Source: Maniola hyperantus
Taxonomy: Eukaryota > Arthropoda > Insecta > Lepidoptera > Nymphalidae
Length of the DNA: 64,000 nucleotides
Direction: 5' to 3'
NCBI RefSeq assembly: GCF_902806685.2
Contig: NC_048549.1
Coordinates: 14,587,594-14,651,593 of the forward strand
Numbering within the stretch: the first letter of the stretch is position 1; every line of letters starts with the position of its first letter. The position numbers were made by a program, and so were the translations under genes. Positions 23,319 to 34,940 of this stretch are shown here, piece after piece. Below the pieces are notes generated by a model that worked only from the letters and a program-made list of their open reading frames with translations, ran no database searches and was not told where the DNA came from.

Positions 23319-23478
23319 ACTGTCTCGCCGGATTTTGTACGAGCAAGTAACTTAACTGTGACTTAGTCATTTTCAACCGAAATGTTCAGGGTTTTAAAAA
23401 TGGCCGCTTGCACGTCATTTATGACACTGATGGAGCAAGTAGGTACAGACTACAGACTATATTAGATCTTAATCTTTG

Positions 23479-23830
23479 GACGACCTCCCTGGCGCAGTGG
23501 TGAGCGCTGTGGTCTTAATAGTGGGAGGTCCCGGGTTCGATTCCTGGCAGGGGTTTGGAATTTTATAATTTCTAAATTTCTGGTCTGGTCTGGTGGGAGG
23601 CTTCGGCCGTGGCTAGTTACCACCCTACCGGCCAAGCCGTGCCGCCAAGCGATTTAGCGTTCCGGTACGATACCGTGTAGAAACCAAAGGGGTATGGGTT
23701 TAATAAAAACAGCCATACCCCTTCCAGGTTAGCCCGCTATCATCTTAGACTGCATCATCACTTACCACCAGGTGAGATTGCAGTCAAGGGCTAACTTGTA
23801 ACTGAATAAAAAAAAAAAAAAAAAAAAAAA
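23479..23830 (+). mobile_element. SINE S2, full length with long poly(A)
   Basis: Same family and orientation as the copy 160 bp upstream. The B box GGTTCGATTCC is intact. The copy ends TTGTAACTGAAT with an uninterrupted A-run of about 22, which suggests a recent insertion. Confidence 0.9.
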
Positions 23831-24519
23831 CTTATCCTGACTGACTGACTGATCTACCAACGCAAAGATGCCGTTGGGATTTGAAACTTAAAAGTTCGTC
23901 AGTAGGTTATAAAGTATTTGGGCTTTTGGTTAAAAATGAAGAAATATATGTTCTAGTATTTTTAGAAATTCCACCATCAGGGGATGCATGAAAAAGATTA
24001 AAAAAAAATGAAAACCCGTTATTTTTCAAGCAAGTATATCTACCTTTCATTGAAAATTGGTATTTGGGCTTTCGGGCAAAAATGAAGAAGTATATCTATT
24101 GTGTTTGATGATTTTTGGAAGCAAGTGTTAGATAATTAATTGCTTGATGCTATTGCTATGCAATTTTGACTTGGCTGCCATAGTATAAAATTAATTTTAT
24201 CCCAAATGCTTTCATATCCTTTCATCAATTCAACATTGTTGCAGGAATGGTCCAAAATGACTAAAAGTCCTTTTATATCTTTTTATGGTCATAAAATAGG
24301 AATCTGTGTCGTTGACAGAACAAGTTCACGGCCTCGGTAAGTTCACGGTAAATGAGTGGTAATTCCCCGACGCGTGCGCGGCGCGCGGCGTGCCACGAGC
24401 CGCAATGGCCGGCGCGCGGCGCGTCGGACGCCAACCTACTAATTAGTTTATTACATTATTTTCCACTATGGGTAACGGCAATTAATGGGCAATTTGCTTG
24501 TTTCCAAACAACAACATAG
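23831..24519. other. Intergenic; GC islet at 24365-24440
   Basis: The islet contains repeated GCGCGCGGCG words. No gene is supported. Confidence 0.4.
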
Positions 24520-24740
24520 AATTATTAATGATCGACGGAACCATGCCGCGTAGAAACCGATAGGGGGTAGGTATGGGTTTTAATGAAACAGCCATGTAAC
24601 CTACTTACCCACTTCCGAGTTTCCGCTTACATCTTAGATCACACCACCTGGTGATATCGCAGTCAATAACTAACTTGTAAAGGCATAAAAACCGGTCAAG
24701 TCGGAGTCGGACTCGGATACGAAGGGTTCCGTACTTCACT
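24520..24740 (+). repeat. SINE S2 3' fragment followed by F2 fragment
   Basis: ACGGAACCATGCCGCGTAGA to GTCAATAACTAACTTGTAAA is S2-like. AAAACCGGTCAAGTCGGAGT with GAAGGGTTCCGTACTTCACT is an F2 start. Confidence 0.6.
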
Positions 24741-24869
24741 TGCGATTACTTCATCAGCCATAATAATGATTCAGAATATGTAGCTAATTCCAATAAAAAC
24801 CGGTAAGTTATATCTCATATTAAACTTACAATTGCAAATGATATGTAAATGTAATACATAAGTCTTGTC

Positions 24870-24935
24870 AAAGCGTGGAGGCGCACGAGCAAGAGACGCG
24901 TGCGCGTGCGCGTGCGACGCGCGCGCCAATCAATA
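24870..24935. repeat. Alternating GCGTGC tract
   Basis: About 30 bp of alternating purine-pyrimidine (GCGTGCGCGTGCGCGTGCGA). Such tracts can adopt Z-DNA; no function is shown. Confidence 0.5.
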
Positions 24936-25130
24936 CCTAATTGGCTATAAACTATGACATTGTACCTACGTCCTACAGCTCTATAAATATTTGTTATTTA
25001 GATTCTTTACGTTCCTTTTAAAATCAAACTTTATTTAGATTAAGTATGTTTTAACATTGGGTATTTAAATAAATTTTAGGCACCGTACAAGATGGTCAGA
25101 AGATCGTCGCCAATTTGACGTTTGCTTGCA

Positions 25131-25200
25131 CCACACCGCACACCGCACGCCGCACACCGCACACCGCACACCGCACGCCGCACACCGCACACCGCACACG
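25131..25200 (+). repeat. 7-bp microsatellite (CACACCG)n
   Basis: About nine units of CACACCG/CACGCCG variants. Confidence 0.9.
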
Positions 25201-25211
25201 GGGAACGAAAA

Positions 25212-25276
25212 TCAAATAGCAGTTTTCTGACCTATGTATGGTGATACCTATGATGGTCAGAAAACTGCTACTTGAT
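25212..25276. repeat. Perfect-looking short hairpin
   Basis: ATCAAATAGCAGTTTTCTGA is complementary, bar one base, to TCAGAAAACTGCTACTTGAT, about 20 nt apart. It is next to the CACACCG tract. Confidence 0.75.
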
Positions 25277-26733
25277 TGACACACTGAATGCACTGCAAAT
25301 TTTTTTTCTTGCGGAACGCGGCCCACGCACCAACATACCTATAATTTATATAATAACTGCATTATGCATATAATGTTTGCCTATATAACATTAAAGATAT
25401 GACTTCTTTTTCTTAGTGTTTCTTAATTTAAAAATGATAGACTTAAAGTTAGCCTTGACTAATCATGCTCGCGTGGCATAATGCTTAAAATACTGGCTGC
25501 ATTTCCGCGCCTTGTGATCCAGCCGTTCCAGCCCTTCTGTCACCAGATCATGTTAATTACAATCAAGATAGTATCATTCATCTAAGTTATATAATATACT
25601 CACTGTATATTATGATTTTTAATTCGGTAGGATTCTGGTGTATTACCAGATATAAAACTTTTCCCACAAAAAAGATAACTTTTAAATCTTGTACAATTGC
25701 CGCATGTATAGAAGATCATCACTCGATTTAGTAGATTTTTTTTGTTGTGTTCGTAAAGAACAAGGTTTTTGTGAAAGAATTTAAAAAAATCCTCAATCGA
25801 AATTAAGTACCTATGTACTTTCTGACACATCAAGAAATGTACAACGTATTAGTCAAGATTACATCTTCAAATCAGCCGAACCTTCGTGGGCCCAAAAGGC
25901 ACTCGAAAATGAACTACGAGACAGAATTTAATTCCGTGGAAACGCGACGGTTCAAACCCAAATTTTTCCTATTCCCTTCCATATTCCTTATTGGCACACT
26001 ACCCCAAAAGCCATGTCTTTTGCAGAGCTTTATTTGGAAAGGAATGGTAAATATACTTAGTCATGTTAGTATGGCTAATAGGTATTCTTGAAACATATTG
26101 TGATGCTAGAGCACAAGCCGATCGCGTGCCGCGTGAGTTACGCGTGCGATTGGGTTTTTCGATAGAGGAAGTTTGAAGTAATAATCGCACAGGTAGAGAT
26201 ATTATTTCATAATGTTAGTCATATTGTGTTCAACGAAAGAAAAAACGTTGAATCATGGCGCTGTCCTCGCAGATTGGCTTCGTTTTCGTTGCAAATTGAT
26301 CGTTTTTCCGTCGTGTTGTGCAGGGAAACCCGCGGGTGACGTCGAGGGCACCTCTGACGTGTCACAGGTGGTTGGAGCTAGTTCGGCTGATCTTCCGCGG
26401 GGCGCTTGGTCGCTTACGCAGCGATTACGTGTGGATTTTGCCTTGGGTTTTATATTTTGTTAAGTAATTTTGTTTATTATCCTCAATTTCAACTCACCTT
26501 TTGTAATAATAGAATATTACTAGACATTACACAATAATAGAGTAACAATTTTCTTCGTACCTAGTTGAGAATTATTGAAATAGTCTACCATTAGGCTGTA
26601 GACTGAATTACCTACTTACCTGCTAGCAGGTTAATGAAAGAAGATTAAAAAGATGCTGAACAAATCAATCCTAAGTTGGGAAAAACAAAATACAGACGCG
26701 AAAACATTCACGAACAAAATAAGAGTAGGTAGG
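25277..26733. other. Intergenic, nothing recognised
   Basis: Short frames at 25600-26463 on both strands match nothing known. A GC-richer patch lies at 26320-26430. Confidence 0.45.
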
Positions 26734-26901
26734 TATAAGACCCGCAAATTGCTATTGCACTGGAACCATGTCTCATTAACATTGAAATGACGTCATTTGA
26801 CGTATATTTAACTAAAAATATACCATCAGCTCGAAACTTCAGTCTAGTGCTGACGTCACTAAAATAGCAGTCACGCGCGTTAGCAATTTGCGGGACTTAT
26901 A
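26734..26901. mobile_element. 168-bp MITE with two TGACGTCA palindromes
   Basis: TATAAGACCCGCAAATTGCT on the left pairs with AGCAATTTGCGGGACTTATA on the right. The interior carries TGACGTCA at 26788 and 26851. No coding capacity. Confidence 0.8.
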
Positions 26902-27058
26902 GCAGGCAAGCTACCATATAAATTACTCTATATAATATATATGATAATATGTATTTACTATAAGATCGATAGTTGGCAAATACTATAATAATATTATACT
27001 TATCATGTCATTAAGTTCCTAATAGGTAGTTGTACAGGCATAATAAACAGTACCAGCT

Positions 27059-27236
27059 AGGTGATTCGCTAACTCAGTATCTAACACTAAATGACAGCCA
27101 CCGAGGTTGGTTGGTTCTACATTGCTGCTTCACTGGGTGAAATTAAAATGTTTTTTCGTAGAAAGCCTTCAACGGATTGAAAAATGAGGTTGATGGCTAT
27201 CATTCAGTGTTAGAAACTGAGTTAGCGAATCACCCC
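27059..27236. mobile_element. 178-bp MITE, long arms
   Basis: GGTGATTCGCTAACTCAGTA on the left pairs with CTGAGTTAGCGAATCACCCC on the right, with homology running about 50 bp inward. A diverged relative lies at 44335-44507. Confidence 0.8.
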
Positions 27237-27679
27237 TCTGAGGCATGAATGACAATTGTTTAACTTTTATTGAGCCATAAGAAAAGAACAATTACATAAT
27301 ATTATTGCGTGCACAAATAGAATGTATTCAAGCTGTATATATTGTACAACACGCCGAGAACACATTGACCTCAATCACAATACAAGGACTAGATGCTACG
27401 TTGGTCGTTGGTCGTTAGGCTGACACTACAATCATGTCTGCGGTTTAAGTGGTAAGACAATTAAATTGAGATTTAAACTAAACTCTCAAAACGGATGTTG
27501 TATTTAATTAAAATATTTAATTTATTTGCGCACGCTTCACGGATATTTAAAAACTCATCAAGTATACACAACATCATTCACGTAACGTGAAAATGTGGAC
27601 CAGCAATGAACTCGGTCGGTGAAATCTAAGTACACTTTGTCAGCGTGATGGATTATGGCTTAAATTCTCATTCTGATAG
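27237..27679. other. Intergenic, nothing recognised
   Basis: No supported feature. Confidence 0.4.
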
Positions 27680-27835
27680 AATATCATATGTCCTTCCCCG
27701 GGATGCAAGCTATCTCTGTACCATATTTTGTCTAAATCGGTTAAATGCATAGATAACAGAATAAACGGATGGGCCGTGAAAGGCTAGCTAGCAGACAGAC
27801 AAACACACTTTCGCATTTATTATATAAGTATGGAT
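27680..27835 (+). repeat. Family F1 3' part
   Basis: CTTCCCCGGGATGCAAGCTA to TTTCGCATTTATTATATAAG. The 5' part is missing. Confidence 0.7.
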
Positions 27836-28576
27836 GTTACTTCTGGATAAACTAGCTTTGTAATGGTGAAAGTATTATTAAAATGTTTTAGAGTTTATCT
27901 AGTACAAACGAACAAACAAAAATATATCTATCCTCTTTAATACCTATAGGTAGATATGTAAGTTACTGTGTTAAAAGCCTAGATAAGTATATGTATACCT
28001 AAGCATTATAATAATTACGTATAGTGATTTAACGCCGGGGTTTCTTGCAATGCAAATAACAACACGATTACGACATAATATCACAATATTATGATAGTTA
28101 CTACCTACATAATTATATACTTCTCTGGGTAAGGCATAAGCAGGTAAGCTCGCGTTTGAAAACCCGTTGCCTTCGTCACAAAGTCGTTACCCGCTTTTCC
28201 TGATGTGACAATTGATAACGACGTGCCTAGTGCCTACTCCTACCTAGGTAGGTACAGTATCAGTTCCATACAATCTTTGCCTTCCTATTTGGAAAACAGT
28301 TATTGCACATAAGTAGATCTAAAATGATAAATTATTAGGAAAGCTTCGATGACTAAAAATAGGGAAGTGACTTTAAATTATTATTGTTTCGCGGCATAAT
28401 CTAGTAATTGCACTGCATCTTTTTCATCAATAATAACAGAAACAAATACAAGCAAGTTATAAATAATAAATTTAATTACTTCCTTAATACCTATTATTAT
28501 CCATCCACACGTATTTCAAAATTTTAAAGACGCATAAATCCGTTGATCTGTATAAATAGATAATTCAAAGCATAAT
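27836..28576. other. Intergenic, nothing recognised
   Basis: AT-rich. ATTGCATCTTTTTCATCAAT-like words recur near 33200 and hint at an old shared repeat. Confidence 0.4.
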
Positions 28577-28961
28577 AGGGTCTTGGACTGTACCTAGTAA
28601 TACAATGATATGATTTTTTATAGCGGTACTTTATGGGGCTAGAATTCTTTAGTAAGAGAATAATTTGAAAAACATGTTTTATAATTTTGAACATAAACGT
28701 CACGCTGCTGTAGGTACGGAAGGTAAATAATGACGTCACAATCCGTAAACGACAATTTTTTTTCAATTTTTAAATATAAAAATAGAGTAATATTTTATGT
28801 TGAAAAATTAAAAAATATTTGTCGTTTGCGTCTTGTGACGTCATTAATCGTGACGTTGATAATTAATTATTTTTAAAATAAATAAATATCATTTTCTTTC
28901 TAGCCCATAAACTGCCGCTATGCAAAAAACATGTCATTATATTACTATGGTCCAAGACCCT
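28577..28961. mobile_element. 385-bp MITE, ~68-bp outer arms and inner palindrome
   Basis: AGGGTCTTGGACTGTACCTA on the left pairs with ATGGTCCAAGACCCT on the right for about 68 bp. An inner inverted pair carries TGACGTCA at 28731 and 28836 with flanking AACGACAA/TTGTCGTT. No coding capacity. Confidence 0.85.
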
Positions 28962-28974
28962 AGATTCAGTTTCG

Positions 28975-29100
28975 TCATGATCTCGCGTCGCTACGTCACG
29001 AGCCGCGCCGTTACGACAGCGCGGCGGCGCAAGGCCGCGGCGCGCCCCTCTAGTGTGACACAGTGTGACGCGTGCGCGGGCCAGACCGTTGCCAACGTGA
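28975..29100. other. CpG-dense islet next to a MITE
   Basis: It contains GCTACGTCACGAGCCGCGCC and AAGGCCGCGGCGCGCC. It is open in one plus-strand frame, with no known protein. Confidence 0.35.
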
Positions 29101-29330
29101 AAACCAGCTTCATTGCCATACTAACGTGTACCTACCTTTACCTTCTTCCTCGACAATTTTGTGTTGAAATTCCACACATATGTACATGCTTCTCTAAACC
29201 AACTTGACAGACGCTATTAATTTTTATGGTCTAGTTTGATTTATAGTCAATCAATTAAACAGTTTGATTTTTTACGAATAATGACATAATATTATATGAT
29301 GGGATTTTCCCTATTTTTTATTTTATAACA

Positions 29331-29540
29331 AACTAGCTGCCCCGGAGAACTTCGTACCGCCTAACAGTCGACTCTTTTACAGGAATTTTTTATTTAATTT
29401 ATTAATTTTTCTCTCCGTAAGAGCCATCCCCGTAGTTCAAAGAATATTATGAAAAAATAATTAGCGAAATCGGTTCAGCTGTTCTCGAGATTTGCGATCA
29501 GCAACACATTCAGCGATTTATTTTTATATATAGGAGGATA
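29331..29540 (+). repeat. Family F6 repeat
   Basis: AACTAGCTGCCCCGGAGAAC to TTATTTTTATATATAGGA. It matches the reverse copy at 20583-20760. Confidence 0.7.
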
Positions 29541-29611
29541 TATCTAAATACACTGAATTATAAGTAGGTACAACAATAATTTCTGACCAAGCTAAAGCTA
29601 CAAGTTTAACT

Positions 29612-29783
29612 TACAGCACGCGGCCGAAAGTAATGTACATCGGCCTTTAGAATGACATTTCGGCTTTGTAGAGCGTTGCCTCTATCAACCCATATGACGT
29701 TTTGTCGGTCTCAACGCCAGAGACATCTCACTCTACAAATCCGCTGTCTCCTGAAGGGCGATTATTTTCTGCGGCGTACTGTA
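29612..29783. mobile_element. MITE family P, copy 1
   Basis: The arms are TACAGCACGCGGCCGAAAGT and the reverse-complement-like CTGCGGCGTACTGTA. It contains GACGTTTTGTCGGTCTCAAC. More decayed than copy 4. Confidence 0.8.
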
Positions 29784-30138
29784 ACGTAGGTACTAACGGT
29801 AATTTCAAGGACTCTCGCAGTTTGCCCACGTGCGATCTTATGACGTAGCTTCGGAGCTCGCAGACACATTGTGAAACCCAACGCGCACCAGTAAAAAAGG
29901 GTAAAACGTGCGCGTTAACCTAATGATCGGACTTCCTCTGAAATGAAGAATTGATTTAATGGAAATTAGTTAAAGTTTAAAACTTAACTCAACTAATTGA
30001 AACTTGCAAATTATCTCGGAAAATGCTAGGATTTAATAAAAAGTCCATCAACTCACTTTGGAATATGGCACAAGTAAGTCTCTCTCCTGTGTGATAGGAG
30101 GCCTTAGGAGAAGAGTAGGTATAATGGGTGTTGAATTT
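29784..30138. other. Intergenic, nothing recognised
   Basis: No supported feature. Confidence 0.4.
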
Positions 30139-30321
30139 AGGCCCGGTTTGCACCTAAGCACAGAATATATAATAGTACTACAGAGCGGAGAGATTCAGTG
30201 GATTCAGTCGTCCAATCAGACTCATGAATCAGACTGTAAAAATTATGACGTCATCTTTAGACATCTGATTGGTCAATTGAACACAGCTCCTCTCCACTCC
30301 ACTTAAGTGGAAACTGGCCCT
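30139..30321. mobile_element. 183-bp MITE with GGGCCAGTTT-type ends
   Basis: AGGCCCGGTTTGCACCTAAG on the left pairs with CTTAAGTGGAAACTGGCCCT on the right. An inner pair GTCCAATCAGA/TCTGATTGGTC flanks TGACGTCA at 30246. Confidence 0.75.
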
Positions 30322-30491
30322 GAATCTCCAGTTTGAGGTGCTGTGCACGGGTTGAAGCCATATCCTAGGTTTAACCTATCTGCCGTTGTATGTAAACACT
30401 CAACACTTGTGTTAGAATGTTATATTACTTAGGTAAATATCACTAACTTTTAATATTAGAATAGATCTAGTATGTATGTAATATCTAGAAG

Positions 30492-30690
30492 TACAGTGCG
30501 CGGCCGAAAGTAATGTACTTCATATGCCTTTAGAATATGACATTTCGGCTTTCTAGAGCGTTGTCTCTGTACTCTTTCCTACCTATATGACGTTTTGTCG
30601 GTCTCAACGACAGAGACGGTGCTCTAAGAATCTGCTATGGCCTTCTAAAGGTCGATGTACATGGTACATCACTTTCGGCCTCGTACTGTA
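30492..30690. mobile_element. MITE family P, copy 2
   Basis: TACAGTGCGCGGCCGAAAGT to TCGGCCTCGTACTGTA, with the GACGTTTTGTCGGTCTCAAC core. Confidence 0.85.
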
Positions 30691-30899
30691 CGTGTCAGGA
30701 TCGTTCTCGGAACGTTGCCATTGTAACCGAGGCACGTTTAATTGATTACTCAGTTCATTGCTCGTAGTGTTGCAGATGGTGAGTTATAAATAGGTTAGGT
30801 ATGTTTGCGCTCAGCAGTCTCGACTCTTAAGTGTCTGCACTCATTGGGTTCATCAGTTCATAGCGTTCAACGCTGGATGACCAACGGTTCGCATTAGAC

Positions 30900-31155
30900 A
30901 TCATCATCATGATCAACCCATCGCTGGCTCACTACTGAGCACGGGTCTGAGCATGAGAAGGGTTTGGCAATAGTCATATGTACCACGCTGGCCAAATGTG
31001 TACTGGCAGACTTCACACACCTTTGAGAACATTATGGGTAACTTACAGGCAAACTTTAGTCACGATGTTTTCCTTCACTTGTTAATGCAAGTCGATATTT
31101 AATTGCTTGACAAGAACACAACTCCGGAAACTTAGAGGTACATGGCCGGGATCGG
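30900..31155 (-). mobile_element. SINE S1, reverse, head decayed
   Basis: It starts with a CATCAT run and ATGATCAACCCATCGCTGGC. It contains CACACCTTTGAGAACATTAT and ends at a remnant of the tRNA-like region near ATGGCCGGGATCG. Confidence 0.75.
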
Positions 31156-31629
31156 TTAATTATTGTAAACTGCGCTTGATGATTTTTTGTAATAAATGAC
31201 TTCTTGGAGTAAACCGACAATATTTATTAGTAATTCAGAATTATCAATGGCCTAAGTAGGTATGCATCATAATAGCTTTATCAGAGCTACTTTTATAATA
31301 TGCAATAAGTAATGCAATTGTAGACAACGTGGAAGGGACTCTCCCTTTTACATGACCTAGGTTCGTAGGATGAGGTCTGATCCTGAATAGGTAATGATGA
31401 CTGATGTGTTCATGAGTAGTGATAGATCTACACTTTTACAGCAAATAGAAAATCATATGTCATCAGATGTGAAGAAAATCAACAACTTGAACCATTCTCT
31501 CCGTCACTCGCTCCATACAAACAAATGAGATATATAGAGCCAAATGAGAACCAAAGTGCGTTTGTTTAGAGCGCACTACCAATAGGTAAACTCCTCTTAA
31601 TTTCATGGTGATAAATTGCACCCCCTTTT
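31156..31629. other. Intergenic, nothing recognised
   Basis: No supported feature. Confidence 0.4.
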
Positions 31630-32195
31630 TAGAGTTCTATAGCCAAATGGAAAAAAACGGAACCCTCATGTCTGTCTGTCTGTCCGTCCGTATGTCACAG
31701 CCACTTTTTTCCGAAACTAAGTAGGTATAAGAGTTATAATGTTGAAACTTGGTAAGTAGATGTATTCTGTTAACTGCATTAAGATTTTTACATAAAAATA
31801 AAAATAAACAATAAGTTTTGAAGGTTCCCCATACTTAGAACTGAAACTCAAAATTTTTTTTTCATCAAACCCATATGTGAGGTATCTATGGATAGATCTT
31901 CAAAAATGATATTGAGGTTTCTAATATAATTTTTTCCTAAACTGAATAGTTTGCGCGAGAGACACTTCCAAAGTGGTAAAATGTGTCCCCCCCCCCCTGT
32001 AACTTCTAAAATAAGATAATGATAAAACTAAAAAAAAATATTATATACATTACCATACATACTTCCACCGAAAATTGGTTTGAACGAGATCTAGTAAGTA
32101 GTTTTTGATTTATCGTGCAAAATGTCGATAAAATACGATTGTAGTACGGAACCCTCAGTGCGCGAGTCTGATTCGCACTTGGCCGGTTTTTTTAA
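31630..32195 (-). repeat. Family F2-related repeat, long form, reverse
   Basis: It starts with ACGGAACCCTCATG and a GTCT/GTCC run, contains an eleven-base C-run at about 31988, and ends TGATTCGCACTTGGCCGGTT. The middle differs from the short F2 form, which suggests a subfamily. Confidence 0.65.
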
Positions 32196-32554
32196 TAGAT
32201 CCTTTCTAATCTTACCTATCTACTTACTTTCATAAAAAAAATTAAAGTAGCAATTTTATATCCTTATGAAGCTAAGTACCTACCTACTACCTAGATACTC
32301 ACATTTCTACTAATGGTGTGGCTCCATTGATGAATTCCAAAAACAATGACTTGAATTTTGTACGTTTACAACAGACAGGATGTCCGGGAGCTCACCTCGC
32401 TCGCGCTATGGACGCCTTCGCTGTGAGCACTTCATTTTCTGCTAATTACTTACCTATTCATTTATCTACCTATTTTTTTTTGTGACAGGATTTTTACACT
32501 TGAAGGATATTTTTCTAAATAATTTTAAATGCAATAATGATATATCAAAAATTA
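32196..32554. other. Intergenic, nothing recognised
   Basis: No supported feature. Confidence 0.4.
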
Positions 32555-32682
32555 CGGAACTGGCAGTATTCGAACCTGCGATACCGTTCACCCAGTGAAC
32601 TAAAGGAACCGGGGCCTAGTGGTCGTTGGCACTCCGGGCGCAACACCTAGGCGAGACGCAGGTTCGAATCCTGCCGGTTCCG
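32555..32682 (+). repeat. Head-to-head pair of tRNA-like sequences
   Basis: Plus strand 32605-32682 has a tRNA-like frame. GGAACCG pairs with CGGTTCC as acceptor stem, GCC/GGC is a D-stem remnant, and GCAGG-TTCGAAT-CCTGC is a perfect T arm and B box. No 5-bp anticodon stem can be drawn, so it is not a functional tRNA. Its last 26 bp recur inverted at 32555-32580 with three mismatches, giving a second, minus-strand B box. Probably SINE heads or tRNA pseudogenes. Confidence 0.6.
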
Positions 32683-34085
32683 CAGTTTTTGATGTGTTTA
32701 AAATGATTCATGAATCTAACCCCTCAAACGAATTCAATTGGAATAAAACCAGATAATATTTTATTCGACAAACATTTATTTTTGGAAAAAATAGGTACTT
32801 GTTCAATATTCACCTCCACAAAACATTTATGATAAGGAACATACAAAATAAACAATATTTAATAAAATAACAAATCGGCACAAATATATTTTTCCGCAAC
32901 ATTTCAGTAAGTACATAGCTAGAAAACATACATACTTAATTAAATTAATTGCATAGTTAGGTACACATAGGTTACCTAATGAAAATATATACCATATAGT
33001 GAAGTTGGAATATGTGAAATACTTATAACTATATATAAGTACTAAATAAGTACTAATAATAGAATTTACTTATATAAAATGACACCTAGGTAAAATTTCA
33101 TTGTATATTAATTAATTTATTTATTTAAACCTTTTTATTGCTTATATGGGTATTATAAAGAATAACAATTTAAATAGTTTTTAAAATAACCATTACTATG
33201 GTTTGCATTGCATCTTTTTCATCAATAATAACAAAAACAAATACAAGTAAGTTATAAATAATAATTAATTACTTCCTTAATATCTATTATCCATACCATA
33301 CAATTTACAAACGTATTACGCCTATTATTCTATTCTTTGTCGTTCTAGATCTATACCTAAGCCATATATCGATTTATCTATTTCCTCTTATACATTAATT
33401 AAATTAATTGTTTTAGGCTATTATCTATGGCCTAAACCATTAACATAGTAAAATTGTATTTACATATTATTGAAAAAGTTTAGACCCTTTAAAAATCTCT
33501 ATTTTGAGGCAACTTCGTTCGTAAATAAACTATACTTAATTGTAAGAAACTAGAAAATTAGAAAATTCATGTCACACTTTACTTCAAAAGTCTTCAGCTT
33601 GTGTAAAAATGATTTATTTTGCCAAAAATAGGCGTAATTCCAAAGGTCGATTGGCAATGTTCACTTTGGCGTTTTTGAATAAAAAATCCTGCATCTGAAG
33701 CAAAATTCATTCACCCGGCCTCTCTCGGGCTGAAGTTCGATTAGAGGGAAAGGGTGACACGCGCACGCACAGATAACGTTGTTTCCGTCGTCTATGGAAG
33801 TAGGCTCCACCCATTCCACCCGCCAACGAGCTATCACTTCGACGAAGCGGGCTCTTGAGATTTACCTTTCAGAGTTACATTCATGTCACATTAGTTCACA
33901 AAACAAATTAATTTGCAACTCTAAAGTGTGACCCATCAGCCCACTCCGCAGGCACCAAGCGTGACTAGCGACGCGACGCGACTAACAGGTAATTACTAAC
34001 CACATGTATTTGTTTACTAACATACTCATTCATCGGCATATTATCATACAGCGTAGATATTGCGTGTTACAGTAATATTGTAGTA
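32683..34085. other. AT-rich intergenic, nothing recognised
   Basis: 1.4 kb with no gene. Part of 33190-33300 repeats words seen near 28410-28500, so both may derive from one old element. Confidence 0.45.
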
Positions 34086-34335
34086 CTAGTTGATGCCCGC
34101 GACTTCATCCGTTAAATTGTTTTCTAGTTTTCATCTCCGGGATGCAAAACTATCTCTGTACTAAACGTCAAAATCGGTTAAACTGATGGGTTTTTCAAAA
34201 TCCCGTGAGAACTCTTTGATTTTCCGGGATAATAATAGCCTATATACCTACTTATCCGTCGGTGCCAAGCTATCCCTATCTACCTGTAGCTACCAGACGG
34301 ACAGGCACACTTTTGTGTTTATATGTTGTATAAGA
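34086..34335 (+). repeat. Family F1 repeat, rearranged
   Basis: TAGTTGATGCCCGCGACTTC opens the copy. The order of the inner blocks is scrambled relative to 7515-7735. It ends TTTTGTGTTTATATG. Confidence 0.6.
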
Positions 34336-34437
34336 TAAGTATAGGTACCTATAATGCCTACGCTTATACTCCTACTCATTACCTACTCTGTCTACTAAGA
34401 AATTGTTTCAACACTCAACAGCCTATGCGGTATGCCC

Positions 34438-34520
34438 CGTGCCCGATGCTTCGATCGCGTGGATTTAGCTTTCAAACATCCCGTGAGAACTGTTTGATTT
34501 TCTGGGATAAAAAGTAGCCT
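34438..34520 (+). repeat. F1 fragment
   Basis: GATCGCGTGGATTTAGC to GGGATAAAAAGTAGCCT. Confidence 0.55.
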
Positions 34521-34669
34521 ACTAGGCCAGTCATTAAAGCCAAAACCCGAAAGTAATTAGTAACTTGATGAAATTGTAGGGGGTTTTTAAAGAAGGTGAA
34601 ATAACTTACCGTGTGATTTTGCAGCGTTCTGGGGTGTACGGAAAGGGTTGAAAAGGGGTGAAACGGGTT

Positions 34670-34940
34670 TTTTGTTAATAACATTGCCAAAAAAATTAGT
34701 AACACGCTGCAAATTTATAATAAGGTTGTTCTTACCGTTTTGTAACGTATATTAAATTTGCAGCGTTTTGCAACATACGGAACATTGTTTTTTATAAAAA
34801 ATAATGAAATTTGTTATTAACAAGGGTAAAAAAAATAGTAACACGCTGCAAATTTGGAATTAGGTTGTTCTTACCTTTTTGTAACGTGTATTAAATTTGC
34901 AGCGTTTTGCAACAAATTGAACATTGTTCATTATTAAAAA
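34670..34940. repeat. 139-bp tandem duplication, each half palindromic
   Basis: AACACGCTGCAAATTT occurs at 34701 and again 139 bp later. Each is followed by its inverse AAATTTGCAGCGTTTTGC. Words such as TGTTCTTACC and TTTGCAGCG recur upstream at 34605-34630, so a third partial unit may exist. Confidence 0.8.

Noticed and set aside
24896..24927. Z-DNA regulatory element
   Set aside because: Alternating GC/GT tract is real but short, with no nearby gene to regulate.
26212..26463. 83-codon plus-strand frame as a gene
   Set aside because: No signal, domain or splice context. Length is within chance for a GC-richer patch.
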